A stretch of DNA of 64,000 nt from Microbacterium sp. Root61. GTDB lineage: Bacteria > Actinomycetota > Actinomycetes > Actinomycetales > Microbacteriaceae. Both the position numbers and the translations under genes were made by a program. The notes beneath the pieces were generated by a model. That model was not told the origin of the DNA, did no database searches, and worked only from the letters and a program-made list of their open reading frames with translations. How positions within the stretch are numbered: position 1 is the stretch's first letter; each line of letters opens with the position of its first letter. The stretch is from NCBI RefSeq assembly GCF_001427525.1, contig NZ_LMGU01000001.1, positions 2,391,405 to 2,455,404 on the forward strand, given 5' to 3'. This document shows positions 17,053-26,593 of this stretch, in pieces.

Positions 17053-17919
17053 TCATCTCCTGAGCCGCATCTTGAGAGATTGCATGCCGTCTTTGCCGAG
17101 CATGGAGATGGCGGCCCGGCGCAGCGTCGCACGGCCAAGATCTCGCAGCCGACGCGCCGGGTCCAGCACCACGGCGTCGTGAAGGAGGCGAATCGACCCC
17201 GGATCGGCCAGGTCGTCGAGCATCGCAGGAAACGCGACACTCCACTCACCAGGTGAGACCAGCCGACCTCGGACGCGGTTGCTGACATTCTCGCCATGCA
17301 CGACCTGCAGCCATCCGGGCGCACCGCCGATCTCGACAACCGGCATGTTCTTGCCGAGCATCATGTGCCAGTCGTCCCACGATGTGGACGGGGTGATCCA
17401 CGGGGCCGCGACCGAGCAGAAGGCGTTGCGCGGATCGTGGTGCAAGTAGACACCGTCCGGGCCCTTCACCAGCCCATTCACGAGGTAGAGGGCCTGGCGA
17501 TCCTCGCACTCGACGGCTGCCTGGAGCCGCGCCATGAAGTCCGGAGCGATTGCGTCATCGTTGTCGAGATTGGTCGTCAGCAGGATGCCATGGGGGTCTC
17601 CGACCACGCTGCGCACGTCGTCCAGCAGTGCATCCGCGGGGACCTCGGCGCGGAAGATCGGCCGGAACAATCCGCGGTCGACATAGGGAACCATGGCCTC
17701 CGTCAGCCACCCCGGGCTCTCCGGATCGAAGTAGATCACCCACGAGAACGCTGATGTCGTCTGTCGTGCCACCGACGGGGCACAGTACTGCTCGAACAGA
17801 GCCCATCGATTGGCAAGCCAAGACTCGCCTGCCCGGATGCGCGCCTCGACCCCCCCAGTGGGCAGATTGAAGCGAGTCAGGAGGACGTGATCGATCGCCA
17901 TGCCGTGTCGACTGGTCAT
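17053..17919 (-). CDS. Putative rhamnosyltransferase-like glycosyltransferase
   Basis: A 288-residue protein with LLTRFNLP near the start, FSWVIYFDPESP, LTTNLDNDDAI and a conserved middle region, the pattern of the family annotated as putative rhamnosyl transferase. The DNDD motif would bind the metal and nucleotide. ATG 17919 is chosen because it overlaps the previous stop (ATGA); a longer frame to 17958 runs into that gene. It presumably adds a deoxyhexose or similar sugar to the repeat unit. Confidence 0.75.
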   Translation of the reverse strand: MTSRHGMAIDHVLLTRFNLPTGGVEARIRAGESWLANRWALFEQYCAPSVARQTTSAFSWVIYFDPESPGWLTEAMVPYVDRGLFRPIFRAEVPADALLDDVRSVVGDPHGILLTTNLDNDDAIAPDFMARLQAAVECEDRQALYLVNGLVKGPDGVYLHHDPRNAFCSVAAPWITPSTSWDDWHMMLGKNMPVVEIGGAPGWLQVVHGENVSNRVRGRLVSPGEWSVAFPAMLDDLADPGSIRLLHDAVVLDPARRLRDLGRATLRRAAISMLGKDGMQSLKMRLRR

Positions 17920-18986
17920 GTGCGATACCGATACATCCACTGAACGCGATGGTTCCACCGATGCCGGCGCACGAAGCCGGCCAGGGAATATGGCGGCGTG
18001 GCGACACCCCTGCCCTTGGCCATTCGACGGTGCAACTCACGCCCTCGGCGCGATCCCGTCGCCGTCGCATCCAGCTCGCCGGCGAGTCGCACGAGCTCGT
18101 CCACCGGTTCGGTCTGCGCATTCGCCTGATCGAATGTGTCCAGTGCCCGAAGCAGCGCCTCTCGTGCGAGGGTACGGCGATACCGGCGTTCGACGGCGAC
18201 GGCGACGGCACCGTCGAGATCGGTGCCGCGTTCCTGCAGGAACAGCTGCCAGGCGTGTGAGCGTGCCCGTAGGTCTGAGTACACGCCGCTGTGGATCGTC
18301 CGCTGCATCGAATTCGGATGAATCCGGTACAGCCCTTGGACGGCGTCGATCCGTGCCACATCGCCGGTGCTCGCCAGCCGCAGCCAGAGGTTGTAGTCGC
18401 TGGCTTCCGGCACCTGCGGCCGGTGCCCGCCGACCTTCTTGAGGGACGCGACTCTGATCATGACCTCGGGCTGTGCGATGACGTTCACCCCACCACGAGC
18501 CCGCCGCTCGATCCATTTCTCGCCACGCCAGACGGTGACCGACACACGACGTGAGTTGCGAACCTCAGGCGGAGTGCCCGAAAAGTGCACGCAGGCGCCG
18601 TAGACGAACGAGACCGACGGATTCGCCAGGAGGATGTCGGCAGCACGGCGTAGCGAACCCGGGGCGAGAATGTCGTCCGGGTCGAGCTTCACGACGAATG
18701 GCGCACTCGCCGACATCAACGCCTCGTTGAAGGTGGCGATGTGACCGCGATTGGTCGCGAAGGCCACGACCGACAGGCGGGCGTCGTGAGACTCCCACTT
18801 CCGCGCGATCCGCACGCTCGCGTCCGTCGACGCATCGTCGATGACGATCACGTCGAGATCGACCCCGTGCTGAGAAAGCGCGGAGGAGATCGCCTCGTCA
18901 AGGTACTGCTCATAGTTGTGGCACGGAATCACGACCGACACCCGCGGCAGCGGACTCGAGCCGTACGTGCTCGCCACCGGGTTCAT
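17916..18986 (-). CDS. Glycosyltransferase family 2
   Basis: A 356-residue GT2 with VSVVIPCHNYEQYLDEAI, VIVIDDASTDAS, FVVKLDPDDILAPGSL and a late EASDYNLWLRLA motif. It is clearly paralogous to the GT2 at 20506-21567, sharing the N-terminal layout and the PDD/SADDAL-APGSL region. The start at 18986 has GGGGAG upstream and overlaps the flippase stop by 4 nt. Role: repeat-unit assembly on the cytosolic face. Confidence 0.85.
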   Translation of the reverse strand: MNPVASTYGSSPLPRVSVVIPCHNYEQYLDEAISSALSQHGVDLDVIVIDDASTDASVRIARKWESHDARLSVVAFATNRGHIATFNEALMSASAPFVVKLDPDDILAPGSLRRAADILLANPSVSFVYGACVHFSGTPPEVRNSRRVSVTVWRGEKWIERRARGGVNVIAQPEVMIRVASLKKVGGHRPQVPEASDYNLWLRLASTGDVARIDAVQGLYRIHPNSMQRTIHSGVYSDLRARSHAWQLFLQERGTDLDGAVAVAVERRYRRTLAREALLRALDTFDQANAQTEPVDELVRLAGELDATATGSRRGRELHRRMAKGRGVATPPYSLAGFVRRHRWNHRVQWMYRYRT

Positions 18987-20509
18987 CGGAGCTCCCCCTC
19001 GCCATGCGGCGTCTCGGCGCGGGTTGGACGGCGGGGACGCCGGAGCCGGAGGATGTGGCTGAGGCCTTCCTTGAAGATTGCGCGCGTGAAGAGGTACATC
19101 GCGGCGACATGTGTTGTCACGACGACGGCTGCGAGGATGACGAGCTGAAGGATCGGCACCATTCCGGACACCGCATACGACGCAGCCACCGTCAGGAGCG
19201 CGGTGACCGCGCCGGTGCCCATGGTTCGGCCGAATACCCGTGCGATCTCGGTCCAACCCATGCGAAGCAGTGCAGCGACGAGCGGCCATCGGATCACGGT
19301 CGCGACGATGGCGACCCCGAAGAAGCCGAGCGCCCAGACGACCAGCCCGTGCGGCGCGGTGAAGAGCGCCGTCACGATGGTGAGGCCGTCGATCACCGTC
19401 GCGTAGACGAACCATCGGCCTGGCTGGCCTGCGCCGTAGAAGAGCCCGTGGTCGAGCATCGCTCCCATCACGAAGATGCTGACGACCGCGAGGATCTGCG
19501 CCGGGGCCACGCTCTCGAGCCACTGACTCCCGAAAAGAACGGGGATGAGGATCGGCGATGTTGCGGCGAGGAGAATCATCACGGGGATGATCGCGCTATA
19601 GGTGAGTCCGAGGGATCGCACGTAGATCGAGCGCAATCGGTCGGGGTTCTCGCGAACCTGTGCGAACACGACCGTCGACACGGGCAGGATCGCGGCCGCT
19701 GTCACATCCTGCGCCACTTGAACCAGCCGCTGTGCGATGTTGATGTACCCCAGAGCGGAGACGCCGAGAGCCGACGTGATGATCGCATTCTCGGCAAGGA
19801 GGCGGCCGGTCGCGATCAGTTCGACTCCGACCACCTTCGACCCGAAGGTGGTCATCGCCTTGAACTCGGTGCGGTCGAATTTCAGGCTGGGCCTCCAGCG
19901 GGCGACGATCCAGGCGTACACGGAGGCCACCAGCTGATTCACCAGTGTCTGCGCGATCAGCGCCCACACGCCGAATCCGGACAGAGCCATCACGATCGCT
20001 ATCGCCTGACCCACCAGGCTGGCGATCAGCGACTGCATGGCGAGGGAGCGGAAGGCCATCCTGCGGCGAAGCAGCGACATGGGGACGGTCGTGACCGTCA
20101 CGAGCAGAACGGTGGGTGCGAGACCCCACATGACGTCTCCGGCACCGTCCACGTTGAAGACCATGTCGACCAATGGTGCAGCGCAGACGAACGCCCCAGC
20201 CAAGAGGAGACCAGCCGACGACGTGAACCAGAACGCGGTGCTGAGCATGCGCTGATCGGCTTCCCGCGCCTGAACGATGTAGGTCGAGAAGCCGAGGTCG
20301 GCAATCAGGTACATCAGCGGAAGGATGGCGGTGACGATTGCCACAGTGCCGAAGTCAGCCGGAGTCAGCATCCGTGTCAAGATCGCGATGGTGATGAAGC
20401 CTGTGATCCGGACCATCCATCGCTGAGAGGCAGTCCACAGGACGGCGTGCACGGCTGATTGCCCCAGCGTGCGCTCGGGGCGGGACGGCACCGGCATCCG
20501 CGCCTTCAT
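18983..20509 (-). CDS. Oligosaccharide flippase (Wzx-like, MOP superfamily)
   Basis: A 508-residue polytopic protein with about 12-14 membrane helices. It starts with the family-typical VLWTASQRWMVRITGFITIAILTRMLTPADFG and contains the usual DLGFSTYIVQ element of polysaccharide flippases. It should move the lipid-linked repeat unit across the membrane for the Wzy-like polymerase encoded downstream in the same operon. Start and stop each overlap a glycosyltransferase gene by 4 nt. The tail after about residue 485 is basic and cytosolic. Confidence 0.88.
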   Translation of the reverse strand: MKARMPVPSRPERTLGQSAVHAVLWTASQRWMVRITGFITIAILTRMLTPADFGTVAIVTAILPLMYLIADLGFSTYIVQAREADQRMLSTAFWFTSSAGLLLAGAFVCAAPLVDMVFNVDGAGDVMWGLAPTVLLVTVTTVPMSLLRRRMAFRSLAMQSLIASLVGQAIAIVMALSGFGVWALIAQTLVNQLVASVYAWIVARWRPSLKFDRTEFKAMTTFGSKVVGVELIATGRLLAENAIITSALGVSALGYINIAQRLVQVAQDVTAAAILPVSTVVFAQVRENPDRLRSIYVRSLGLTYSAIIPVMILLAATSPILIPVLFGSQWLESVAPAQILAVVSIFVMGAMLDHGLFYGAGQPGRWFVYATVIDGLTIVTALFTAPHGLVVWALGFFGVAIVATVIRWPLVAALLRMGWTEIARVFGRTMGTGAVTALLTVAASYAVSGMVPILQLVILAAVVVTTHVAAMYLFTRAIFKEGLSHILRLRRPRRPTRAETPHGEGELR

Positions 20510-21567
20510 GTGCCGACCTTCAGTTCATGCTGATCGCGACGATACGTTCGCTGAGCTTCGACACGGAACCAGACCGGAACGATCGCGTCGGATGACGCGA
20601 ACCGATAGAAGGAGCGCACGGCGCGATCACCGGGTGCCAGTTCCGTCGCGAATGCGTACAATTCGCGCGCCTCGGCGGCCCGCTCGCTGCCAAGCGGCAG
20701 ATAGGCGATCTGCCGCAGGGCTTCGCGCGCAAGCCAGCGGCGCCACAGACGATTCAGGCGACGCGCACCCGGGAGGCGGGCGCCGTCGACGGCGAAGAAG
20801 GCATCGTAGGTATCGCGTCGCGCGATGAAGTCATCGAGCAGTCCGCCGAACTCGGTCAGGTGCATGTTCGCAGCGTGGACACGGTAGTAGGCCTGAACCC
20901 GTCCGTTGACCCGCCCCACGTCCGAGTGGGCAGCGGCACGCATCCAGAGGTACATGTCCGCACTGTGCGGGAATCGCGCATCCCATTGTCCGCCCAGGTC
21001 ACGCAGGACGTCCGTTCGCATCACGACCTCGGGGCTGCGCACCATGTTGCGACCACGGCGGCACATGTGTTCGATCCACTCCGGCCCCGGCCATTTCGTC
21101 CAGTTCAGTTCCGCGTTCGGCCAACTCAACGGTTCCGACTCGCTCGGGGGGCTGTCGCTGGAGAAGTCCCTGGGGTGCCCGTAGACGAGGCCGATCGACG
21201 GTTCGGCCTCCATGAGTCTCGTTGCGCGCAGAAGCGCACCAGGAGCCAGGGCGTCGTCCGCGGACATCAGCACGACGTACGTTCCACGCGCTCTTGCGAG
21301 CCCGTCGTTGTACGTGGCGATGTGTCGCAGATTCTTCGCATGCTCTATCAGGGTGACGCGCGCATCGAGGTCAGCCATCTCCCTCACTGTGGCCGCGCTG
21401 CCGTCGTCCGAACAGTCGTCGACGACGATCACGTCGACGTCCACACCGTCCTGCTGCAGCGCGGAGCCCACCGCGGCAGGAAGGTACGCTCCGTAGTTGT
21501 AGTTCGGCACCACCACGGTCACGGTGGGCCGGATGGTGAGCTCGGGAGGACGCACACGAACACTCAT
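20506..21567 (-). CDS. Glycosyltransferase family 2
   Basis: A 353-residue GT2 with VTVVVPNYNYGAYLPAAV, VIVVDDCSDDGS, YVVLMSADDALAPGAL and FPHSADMYLWMRAAA. It is paralogous to the GT2 at 17916-18986, with the flippase gene between them, which suggests a past local duplication. ATGA overlaps occur at both ends. It is expected to act in repeat-unit synthesis. Confidence 0.84.
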   Translation of the reverse strand: MSVRVRPPELTIRPTVTVVVPNYNYGAYLPAAVGSALQQDGVDVDVIVVDDCSDDGSAATVREMADLDARVTLIEHAKNLRHIATYNDGLARARGTYVVLMSADDALAPGALLRATRLMEAEPSIGLVYGHPRDFSSDSPPSESEPLSWPNAELNWTKWPGPEWIEHMCRRGRNMVRSPEVVMRTDVLRDLGGQWDARFPHSADMYLWMRAAAHSDVGRVNGRVQAYYRVHAANMHLTEFGGLLDDFIARRDTYDAFFAVDGARLPGARRLNRLWRRWLAREALRQIAYLPLGSERAAEARELYAFATELAPGDRAVRSFYRFASSDAIVPVWFRVEAQRTYRRDQHELKVGT

Positions 21568-22691
21568 GCGAGCGCTCCCCGTCTCCGCATCGCCCTCGAC
21601 AACTCGCGGACGACGGCAACCTGCTGCTGCTCAGCGAGGTGGGGGAACATCGGGAGCGACAGGATACGGTCCGCCGCCCCCTCCGCAACGGGGAACTGTC
21701 CGCATCGGTAGCCCAGGTCGCCGTAGGCGGCGGTGAGGTGCACCGGGGTGGGGTAGTGGATCGCCGCGCCGATCCCCGCCGAGGTCAGCCCTGCCATCAC
21801 CGTGCCGCGCTGCTCGACCCGAATCACATAGAGGTGCCACACGTCGTGGTTGCCGGGACGCGTCGATGGCGCGCGCACACCGTCGACGTCAGCCAGCAGC
21901 TCGGTGTACCGGGCGGCAGCCTCTCTACGCGCCTCGTTCCAGCCGTCGAGTCGGCGCAGCTTCGCCCGAAGCACCGCGGCCTGAATCGCGTCCAGGCGTG
22001 CATTCATCCCCACGTGGTCGTGCACGTACTTGACCGAACTGCCGTGTGCCGCGAGATTGCGCACCAGCCCGGCCGCATCCGCGTCGTTCGTCATGACGGC
22101 ACCCGCATCGCCCGCCGCGCCGAGGTTCTTCCCCGGGTAGAAGCTCGTCGCGGCGATGTGCCCGATTGCGCCGGCACGACCGGCTGGACTTGACGCGCCG
22201 TGCGACTGCGCGGCGTCCTCCACCACGGTCAGCCCGTGCTTCTGCGCGATCGGCAGCAGACGCTCCATGGGCGCGGTCTGGCCGAAGAGGTGCACGGGGA
22301 CGATCACGCGCGTCCGCGAGGTGATCGCGGACGCGATCGCATCGGGATCGATGAGCAGATACTCGTCGTCGACATCCACGAAGACAGGCACGGCACCGAT
22401 GCGGGAAGCCGCTTCCGCCGTGGCGATGAATGTATTCGCCGGCATGATGATCTCATCCCCCGGCTCCACCCCCGCCGCACGGTACGCGAGCTCGAGAGCG
22501 TCGGTGCCGTTGGACACCCCGATCACGTGCTCCCTCCCGCTGTATGCGGCGAACTCTGCCTCGAACGCCGCCACTTCACCCCCGCCGATGAACGCGGCCG
22601 ATTCGAGCTGGGTGCGCCACACGGAGAGCACCTCATCGAGGATCTCGGCCTGCTGGGGGGCGAGGTCCAGGAACGGGACCGCGATGCTCAT
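21564..22691 (-). CDS. DegT/DnrJ/EryC1-family sugar aminotransferase
   Basis: A 375-residue PLP enzyme with GVSNGTDALELAYRAAGV, VVEDAAQSHGA and the PLP lysine in SFYPGKNLGAAGDAGAV. These enzymes transaminate keto groups of nucleotide sugars. The sequence resembles the subgroup working after a Gfo/Idh dehydrogenase (WbpE/WlbC type, 3-keto to 3-amino), but subgroup assignment by eye is uncertain. The start ATG at 22691 overlaps the upstream acetyltransferase stop. It is one of two aminotransferases in the operon. Confidence 0.87.
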   Translation of the reverse strand: MSIAVPFLDLAPQQAEILDEVLSVWRTQLESAAFIGGGEVAAFEAEFAAYSGREHVIGVSNGTDALELAYRAAGVEPGDEIIMPANTFIATAEAASRIGAVPVFVDVDDEYLLIDPDAIASAITSRTRVIVPVHLFGQTAPMERLLPIAQKHGLTVVEDAAQSHGASSPAGRAGAIGHIAATSFYPGKNLGAAGDAGAVMTNDADAAGLVRNLAAHGSSVKYVHDHVGMNARLDAIQAAVLRAKLRRLDGWNEARREAAARYTELLADVDGVRAPSTRPGNHDVWHLYVIRVEQRGTVMAGLTSAGIGAAIHYPTPVHLTAAYGDLGYRCGQFPVAEGAADRILSLPMFPHLAEQQQVAVVRELSRAMRRRGALA

Positions 22692-23311
22692 GCGGACACA
22701 TCCAATGGGTGCGCCGGCACGCCCACCCATGTCTGATGGTCGGGCACATCGTCGAGAACCACCGCTCCCATCCCCACTGTGGCCTCCGTGCCGATCGTGA
22801 GCCCCTGCCGGATCGACGCATTCATCCCGACATTTGCCGCCTCCCCGATGCGCACCGAACCCCCGAGAGAAACCCCGGCCGCGAGGGTGACGAAATCCCG
22901 GATCGCGTTGTCGTGGGTGACGGCGCACTGGGGCATGATGACCACGTGTCGGCCGATTGCGGCATCCGCGGTGACGACCACACCCTCGAGCACGATGCTG
23001 CCCCGTCCGATCTCGCTCGTCATTCCGATCCGCGCCGACCGTGCGACAAAGGTCGCGTACCTGTCATCGGAGACACCGAGCATCCGCAGTCGGTGCACGA
23101 TCCGCCGGCGACTGATGCTCGGCCCGACGCACACCAGCAGGGACTCCGCACGGGCGACCCCATCCGCGATGCTCCCGACGACGGGCACACCTGCCACCTC
23201 AGTGGAGTGCAGACTCCGGTCATCGTCGAGGAAGCCGACGACACCGGTCAGTCCAGCCGCCAGCACCTCGCGCGCCAGACCGCTCGCGCCGACCAGCAGC
23301 ACGCCGGCCAT
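22688..23311 (-). CDS. NeuD/PglD-like sugar O- or N-acetyltransferase
   Basis: A 207-residue protein with a Rossmann-like N-terminal domain (LLVGASGLAREV) and a left-handed beta-helix of hexapeptide repeats, including IGTEATVGMGAVVL and the closing WVGVPAHPL. This is the PglD/NeuD architecture: a 4-amino group of a UDP-sugar is acetylated with acetyl-CoA in PglD, and sialic acid in NeuD. A histidine in CAVTHDN matches the catalytic position. The start is ATG 23311 or GTG 23314, both touching the aminotransferase stop. It most likely works with that aminotransferase. Confidence 0.83.
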   Translation of the reverse strand: MAGVLLVGASGLAREVLAAGLTGVVGFLDDDRSLHSTEVAGVPVVGSIADGVARAESLLVCVGPSISRRRIVHRLRMLGVSDDRYATFVARSARIGMTSEIGRGSIVLEGVVVTADAAIGRHVVIMPQCAVTHDNAIRDFVTLAAGVSLGGSVRIGEAANVGMNASIRQGLTIGTEATVGMGAVVLDDVPDHQTWVGVPAHPLDVSA

Positions 23312-24453
23312 CACGGGGCCGACCCCTGCTCGCGCAGCACGTCGATCACGCGCTGCTGGTCGGCCGCGGTCAGCATGTGGAAGACCGGAAGGATCAGCGT
23401 GCGGTCGTGCAGCTGTTCGGTGACCGGGAGCCCGGACGGCGGCGTCAGATCGCGGTAGGGCGGCTGGCGGTGAGTTGCCATGATGCCGCGGCGTGCGGAG
23501 ATGTCTTGATTCGCGAGGGCCGTGAGCAGGCCGTCCCGGTCGGTGGGGTACTCGTCGAGCACTTCCACCCAGAAGGACTGGTAGTTGGTCGTGCCGTGCA
23601 CCGGATCGGCGACCGCCCGGAGGCCGGGGATCGCGTCGATCGCCGCTTGGTAGCCCTCGGCGATCTCACGCCTGCGGGCGACGACGGCGGGAAGCCGGCC
23701 CAGTTGCACCAGCCCGACGGCGGCTTGGAGGTCCGTCATGCGGAAGTTGTAGCCGACCTCGGTGTACTCCTCGGCGGCAGGCAGAACAGAACCGTGACGA
23801 TCGGCGGCGGACACGCTCATCGCGTGCTCCCGCAAATGGCGCGCCCGAGTGGCCCAACCATGATGGGTCGTGGTGAGCATGCCACCCTCACCGGTAGTGA
23901 GCAGCTTGCGCGGGTGGAACGACCACGCCGTGATCTCAGCGCCCACACCGACCGGGCGACCCTTGTAGGTCGAACCGGCTCCGCACGCCGCATCCTCGAT
24001 CACGACGATGGACAGCGGATCGGTGAGGTGCCTGATGTCGTCGAGATCGACCGGCACGCCGCCCTGGTCCACGGCGATCACGGCTCTGGTCATCGGCGTG
24101 AGCGCGTCGGCGACAGTATCACCGGTCAGATTGCCCGTGATCGGATCGACATCGGCGAAGACCGGGTTCGCCCCGACATAGCGGACGGCGTTGGTCGTCG
24201 CGATGAACGAGAACGACGGGACGACGACATCGTCACCGGGTCCGATCTCCGCGATGATGAGGGCGAGGTGCAGTGCCGTCGTGCAACTCGTCGTGGCGAC
24301 CGCGAACGGCGTCTGCATCGCCGCGGCGAACTCCTGCTCGAACTGCGCGACACGGGGCCCCTGTGCCACCCAGCCGCTCGCGATGACCTCGGCGAGCGCA
24401 TCCGCCTCCTCCTGGCCGAACCAGGGTGTCATGACGTTGATGCGCTCGCCCAT
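23311..24453 (-). CDS. DegT/DnrJ/EryC1-family sugar aminotransferase
   Basis: A 380-residue PLP enzyme with TTSCTTALHLAL, VVIEDAACGAGS and the PLP lysine in SFHPRKLLTTGEGGML. Pairing with the PglD-like gene directly downstream suggests a 4-keto to 4-amino conversion in a UDP-sugar (PglE/LegC-type), though that rests on context. ATG 24453 overlaps the stop of the epimerase by one base (TGATG); a GTG just before it is possible. Confidence 0.86.
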   Translation of the reverse strand: MGERINVMTPWFGQEEADALAEVIASGWVAQGPRVAQFEQEFAAAMQTPFAVATTSCTTALHLALIIAEIGPGDDVVVPSFSFIATTNAVRYVGANPVFADVDPITGNLTGDTVADALTPMTRAVIAVDQGGVPVDLDDIRHLTDPLSIVVIEDAACGAGSTYKGRPVGVGAEITAWSFHPRKLLTTGEGGMLTTTHHGWATRARHLREHAMSVSAADRHGSVLPAAEEYTEVGYNFRMTDLQAAVGLVQLGRLPAVVARRREIAEGYQAAIDAIPGLRAVADPVHGTTNYQSFWVEVLDEYPTDRDGLLTALANQDISARRGIMATHRQPPYRDLTPPSGLPVTEQLHDRTLILPVFHMLTAADQQRVIDVLREQGSAP

Positions 24454-25445
24454 CACACGACCGCCGTCCGGCCGGCCGCGATCTCGTCGCGAAGGGGTGC
24501 CCACCACTCCACCAGCATCCGCAGCCCCTCCTCGAGCCCGACGGTGGCTGTGAATCCGAGATCGCGGCGAGCGGCCGTCGTGTCGGCCAGCCTGCGAGCG
24601 ACACCGTTCACCGCGCGCTCCGGCCCGTGCTCCACGCCCAGGTTGGAGTCCATGGCGCGCAGCAGCGCGTGGGCGAGTTCGAGGAGGCTCGTCTCGGTGC
24701 CGCTTGCGATGTTGTAGGCGCCCTCGACGATGTCACTCTGCGCAGCGAGCACGTTGGCGCGTGCGATATCCGGGACGCACACGAAGTCCATCGTCTGCTG
24801 TCCGTCGCCGAAGATGAGGGGCGGTCTGCCGTCGGCGATGCGCTCCATCCAGCGGACGAGGACCTCCGTGTAGAGGCCGTGCACGTCCATCCTCGGCCCG
24901 TACACGTTGAAGTAGCGCAGCAGCACGTAGTCCAGACCCTGCATGGCGCGGAAGCTCCGGATGAGCCCCTCGTTGAAGGTCTTGGCTGCGCCGTAGAGCG
25001 TGTCGTCGTTCTCGTGATGATGGCGCTCATCGGTCGGGAAGTCCTCGGCCATGCCGTACACCGAGGCGCTGGAGGCCGCGACGAGCTTCTTGACACGATG
25101 GCGGGAGGCCGCCTCGACGACGTTGAACGTTCCGTCCACGAGCACCTCGAGGGCGAGCCTCGGCTCTTCCGCACACTGCGTTATGCGGATGGCGGCCTGG
25201 TGGAACACCACGTCCTTGCCCGCTGTCAGGTCATCGACCAGCCGAACGTCGCGGATGTCACCCTCGATGAGCTCGACTCGACCGCTCGTGCGCGCCGCGT
25301 CAAGATTCGTGCGGCGTCCGCGCACGAAATTGTCGAGGATGTCGATGTGTGCGACTCCGGCATCCAGCAGCCGGTCGACGAGTGTCGAGCCGATCGTGCC
25401 CGCCCCACCAGTGACCAGGATGTCGGCACCTTCGAGCTGGGTCAT
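24453..25445 (-). CDS. NAD-dependent epimerase/dehydratase (extended SDR)
   Basis: A 330-residue extended short-chain dehydrogenase. NAD-binding VTGGAGTIGSTL is at residues 11-22, the catalytic tyrosine-lysine pair is in LYGAAKTFNE, and the serine is in ASSASVYG. UDP-sugar epimerases and 4,6-dehydratases have this form. The neighbours imply a nucleotide-sugar substrate feeding the two aminotransferases. Both ends overlap neighbouring genes. Confidence 0.85.
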   Translation of the reverse strand: MTQLEGADILVTGGAGTIGSTLVDRLLDAGVAHIDILDNFVRGRRTNLDAARTSGRVELIEGDIRDVRLVDDLTAGKDVVFHQAAIRITQCAEEPRLALEVLVDGTFNVVEAASRHRVKKLVAASSASVYGMAEDFPTDERHHHENDDTLYGAAKTFNEGLIRSFRAMQGLDYVLLRYFNVYGPRMDVHGLYTEVLVRWMERIADGRPPLIFGDGQQTMDFVCVPDIARANVLAAQSDIVEGAYNIASGTETSLLELAHALLRAMDSNLGVEHGPERAVNGVARRLADTTAARRDLGFTATVGLEEGLRMLVEWWAPLRDEIAAGRTAVV

Positions 25446-26515
25446 CTCAGCGCCCCTTCGTTCACGGTGTGCGCATCCACAAGCCAGGGAGCGCCACCGG
25501 CGGCGAGGCTGCAGGTCGCGGCATCCAGCACCGAGAGCACACGCAGACCGGCCTCACCGCCCGTGCGCGCGTTGCGCTTCTCGCGAATGGATGCCGCGAA
25601 TTCCGCAGCGACTTCGGCAAGCGCTTCGCGCTCCTCCAGTGCGGGCGCCCACGTGTCGCCCAACCGGTAGGAGATCCTCGACGCCCGCGCGTCGGCCGTC
25701 TCCTTCGACTGGAGCACGAGGTCCACTCCGCGGTCGTACACGCTGACGCGCTGCTGCGGATTCAGGTCGTCCCAGACGAGCGTTCGCTTCGTTCCCCCGA
25801 TCACCATCTGACGGATCTTCGTCGGGCTGAGCCAGTTCACGTGCACGTGCGCGATCGCACCGCCTTCCAGCGGCATCGCGAGGTAGCCGATGCAGGACTT
25901 GCCCGTGCGCAGCGGATCGGCTCCGTGCGCCGCAACGGTCGAGGCGTTCAGGCCTCCGGGCAGCACGAAGTCCATGATCGACAGGTCGTGCGGGGCGAGG
26001 TCCCAGAACACGTCGACATCGGGCTGGATGAGTCCGAGGTTGATGCGAACACTGTCGACGAACAGGATCTCGCCGAGGAACCCTTCGGCGATGAGGTCGT
26101 GGATCTTCAGCACGGCGGGCGTATAGCAATAGGTGTGATCGGCCATGAGCACCAGGCTTCGGTCGCGCGCGAGCTCGACCATCTCGGCCCCACGCACGCG
26201 TTCATCGGCCAAGGGCTTTTCCACCATGACGTGCTTGCCGGCTTGCAGGGCGGCCAGCGCGATCGGATGGTGCGTGCGTGCCGGGGTGGCGATGGCGACG
26301 GCGTGGATGCTCGGGTCTGAAAGCACGTCGTCGAGGCTCCGCGTCACGGGCACACCCCCGACCCCGTCAGCCACCCGCTGCGCGCGTTCGCGATCGAGGT
26401 CGCAGATGGCCGCAAGCTCCCAGTCGTGACTCGCCCGGAAATTGCGTGCGAGATTCGGGCCCCAATAGCCGGCCCCGATCACTGCGACGCGCAGTCGTGA
26501 TGACACTGATGCCAC
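25442..26515 (-). CDS. Gfo/Idh/MocA-family sugar dehydrogenase
   Basis: A 357-residue oxidoreductase with Rossmann motif VAVIGAGYWGPNLARNF, the dinucleotide-domain signature VMVEKPLA (catalytic Lys in EKP) and a C-terminal alpha/beta domain with DLAPHDLSIM. The closest well-known role in glycan loci is WlbA/WbpB, which oxidises the 3-hydroxyl of UDP-GlcNAc-uronic acid. It is the first gene of the 15-gene operon. GTG 26515 follows GGGAG at a short distance; GTG 26506 three codons in would have better spacing. No clear -10 was found just upstream. Confidence 0.85.
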   Translation of the reverse strand: MASVSSRLRVAVIGAGYWGPNLARNFRASHDWELAAICDLDRERAQRVADGVGGVPVTRSLDDVLSDPSIHAVAIATPARTHHPIALAALQAGKHVMVEKPLADERVRGAEMVELARDRSLVLMADHTYCYTPAVLKIHDLIAEGFLGEILFVDSVRINLGLIQPDVDVFWDLAPHDLSIMDFVLPGGLNASTVAAHGADPLRTGKSCIGYLAMPLEGGAIAHVHVNWLSPTKIRQMVIGGTKRTLVWDDLNPQQRVSVYDRGVDLVLQSKETADARASRISYRLGDTWAPALEEREALAEVAAEFAASIREKRNARTGGEAGLRVLSVLDAATCSLAAGGAPWLVDAHTVNEGALR

Positions 26516-26593
26516 GCTCCCTTCGCCATTCCCCCATGCGGCTCAGACGATGGCGATCGTAGGAGTCGCTCCCTCAGTTGTCCGGGTCGAAGA

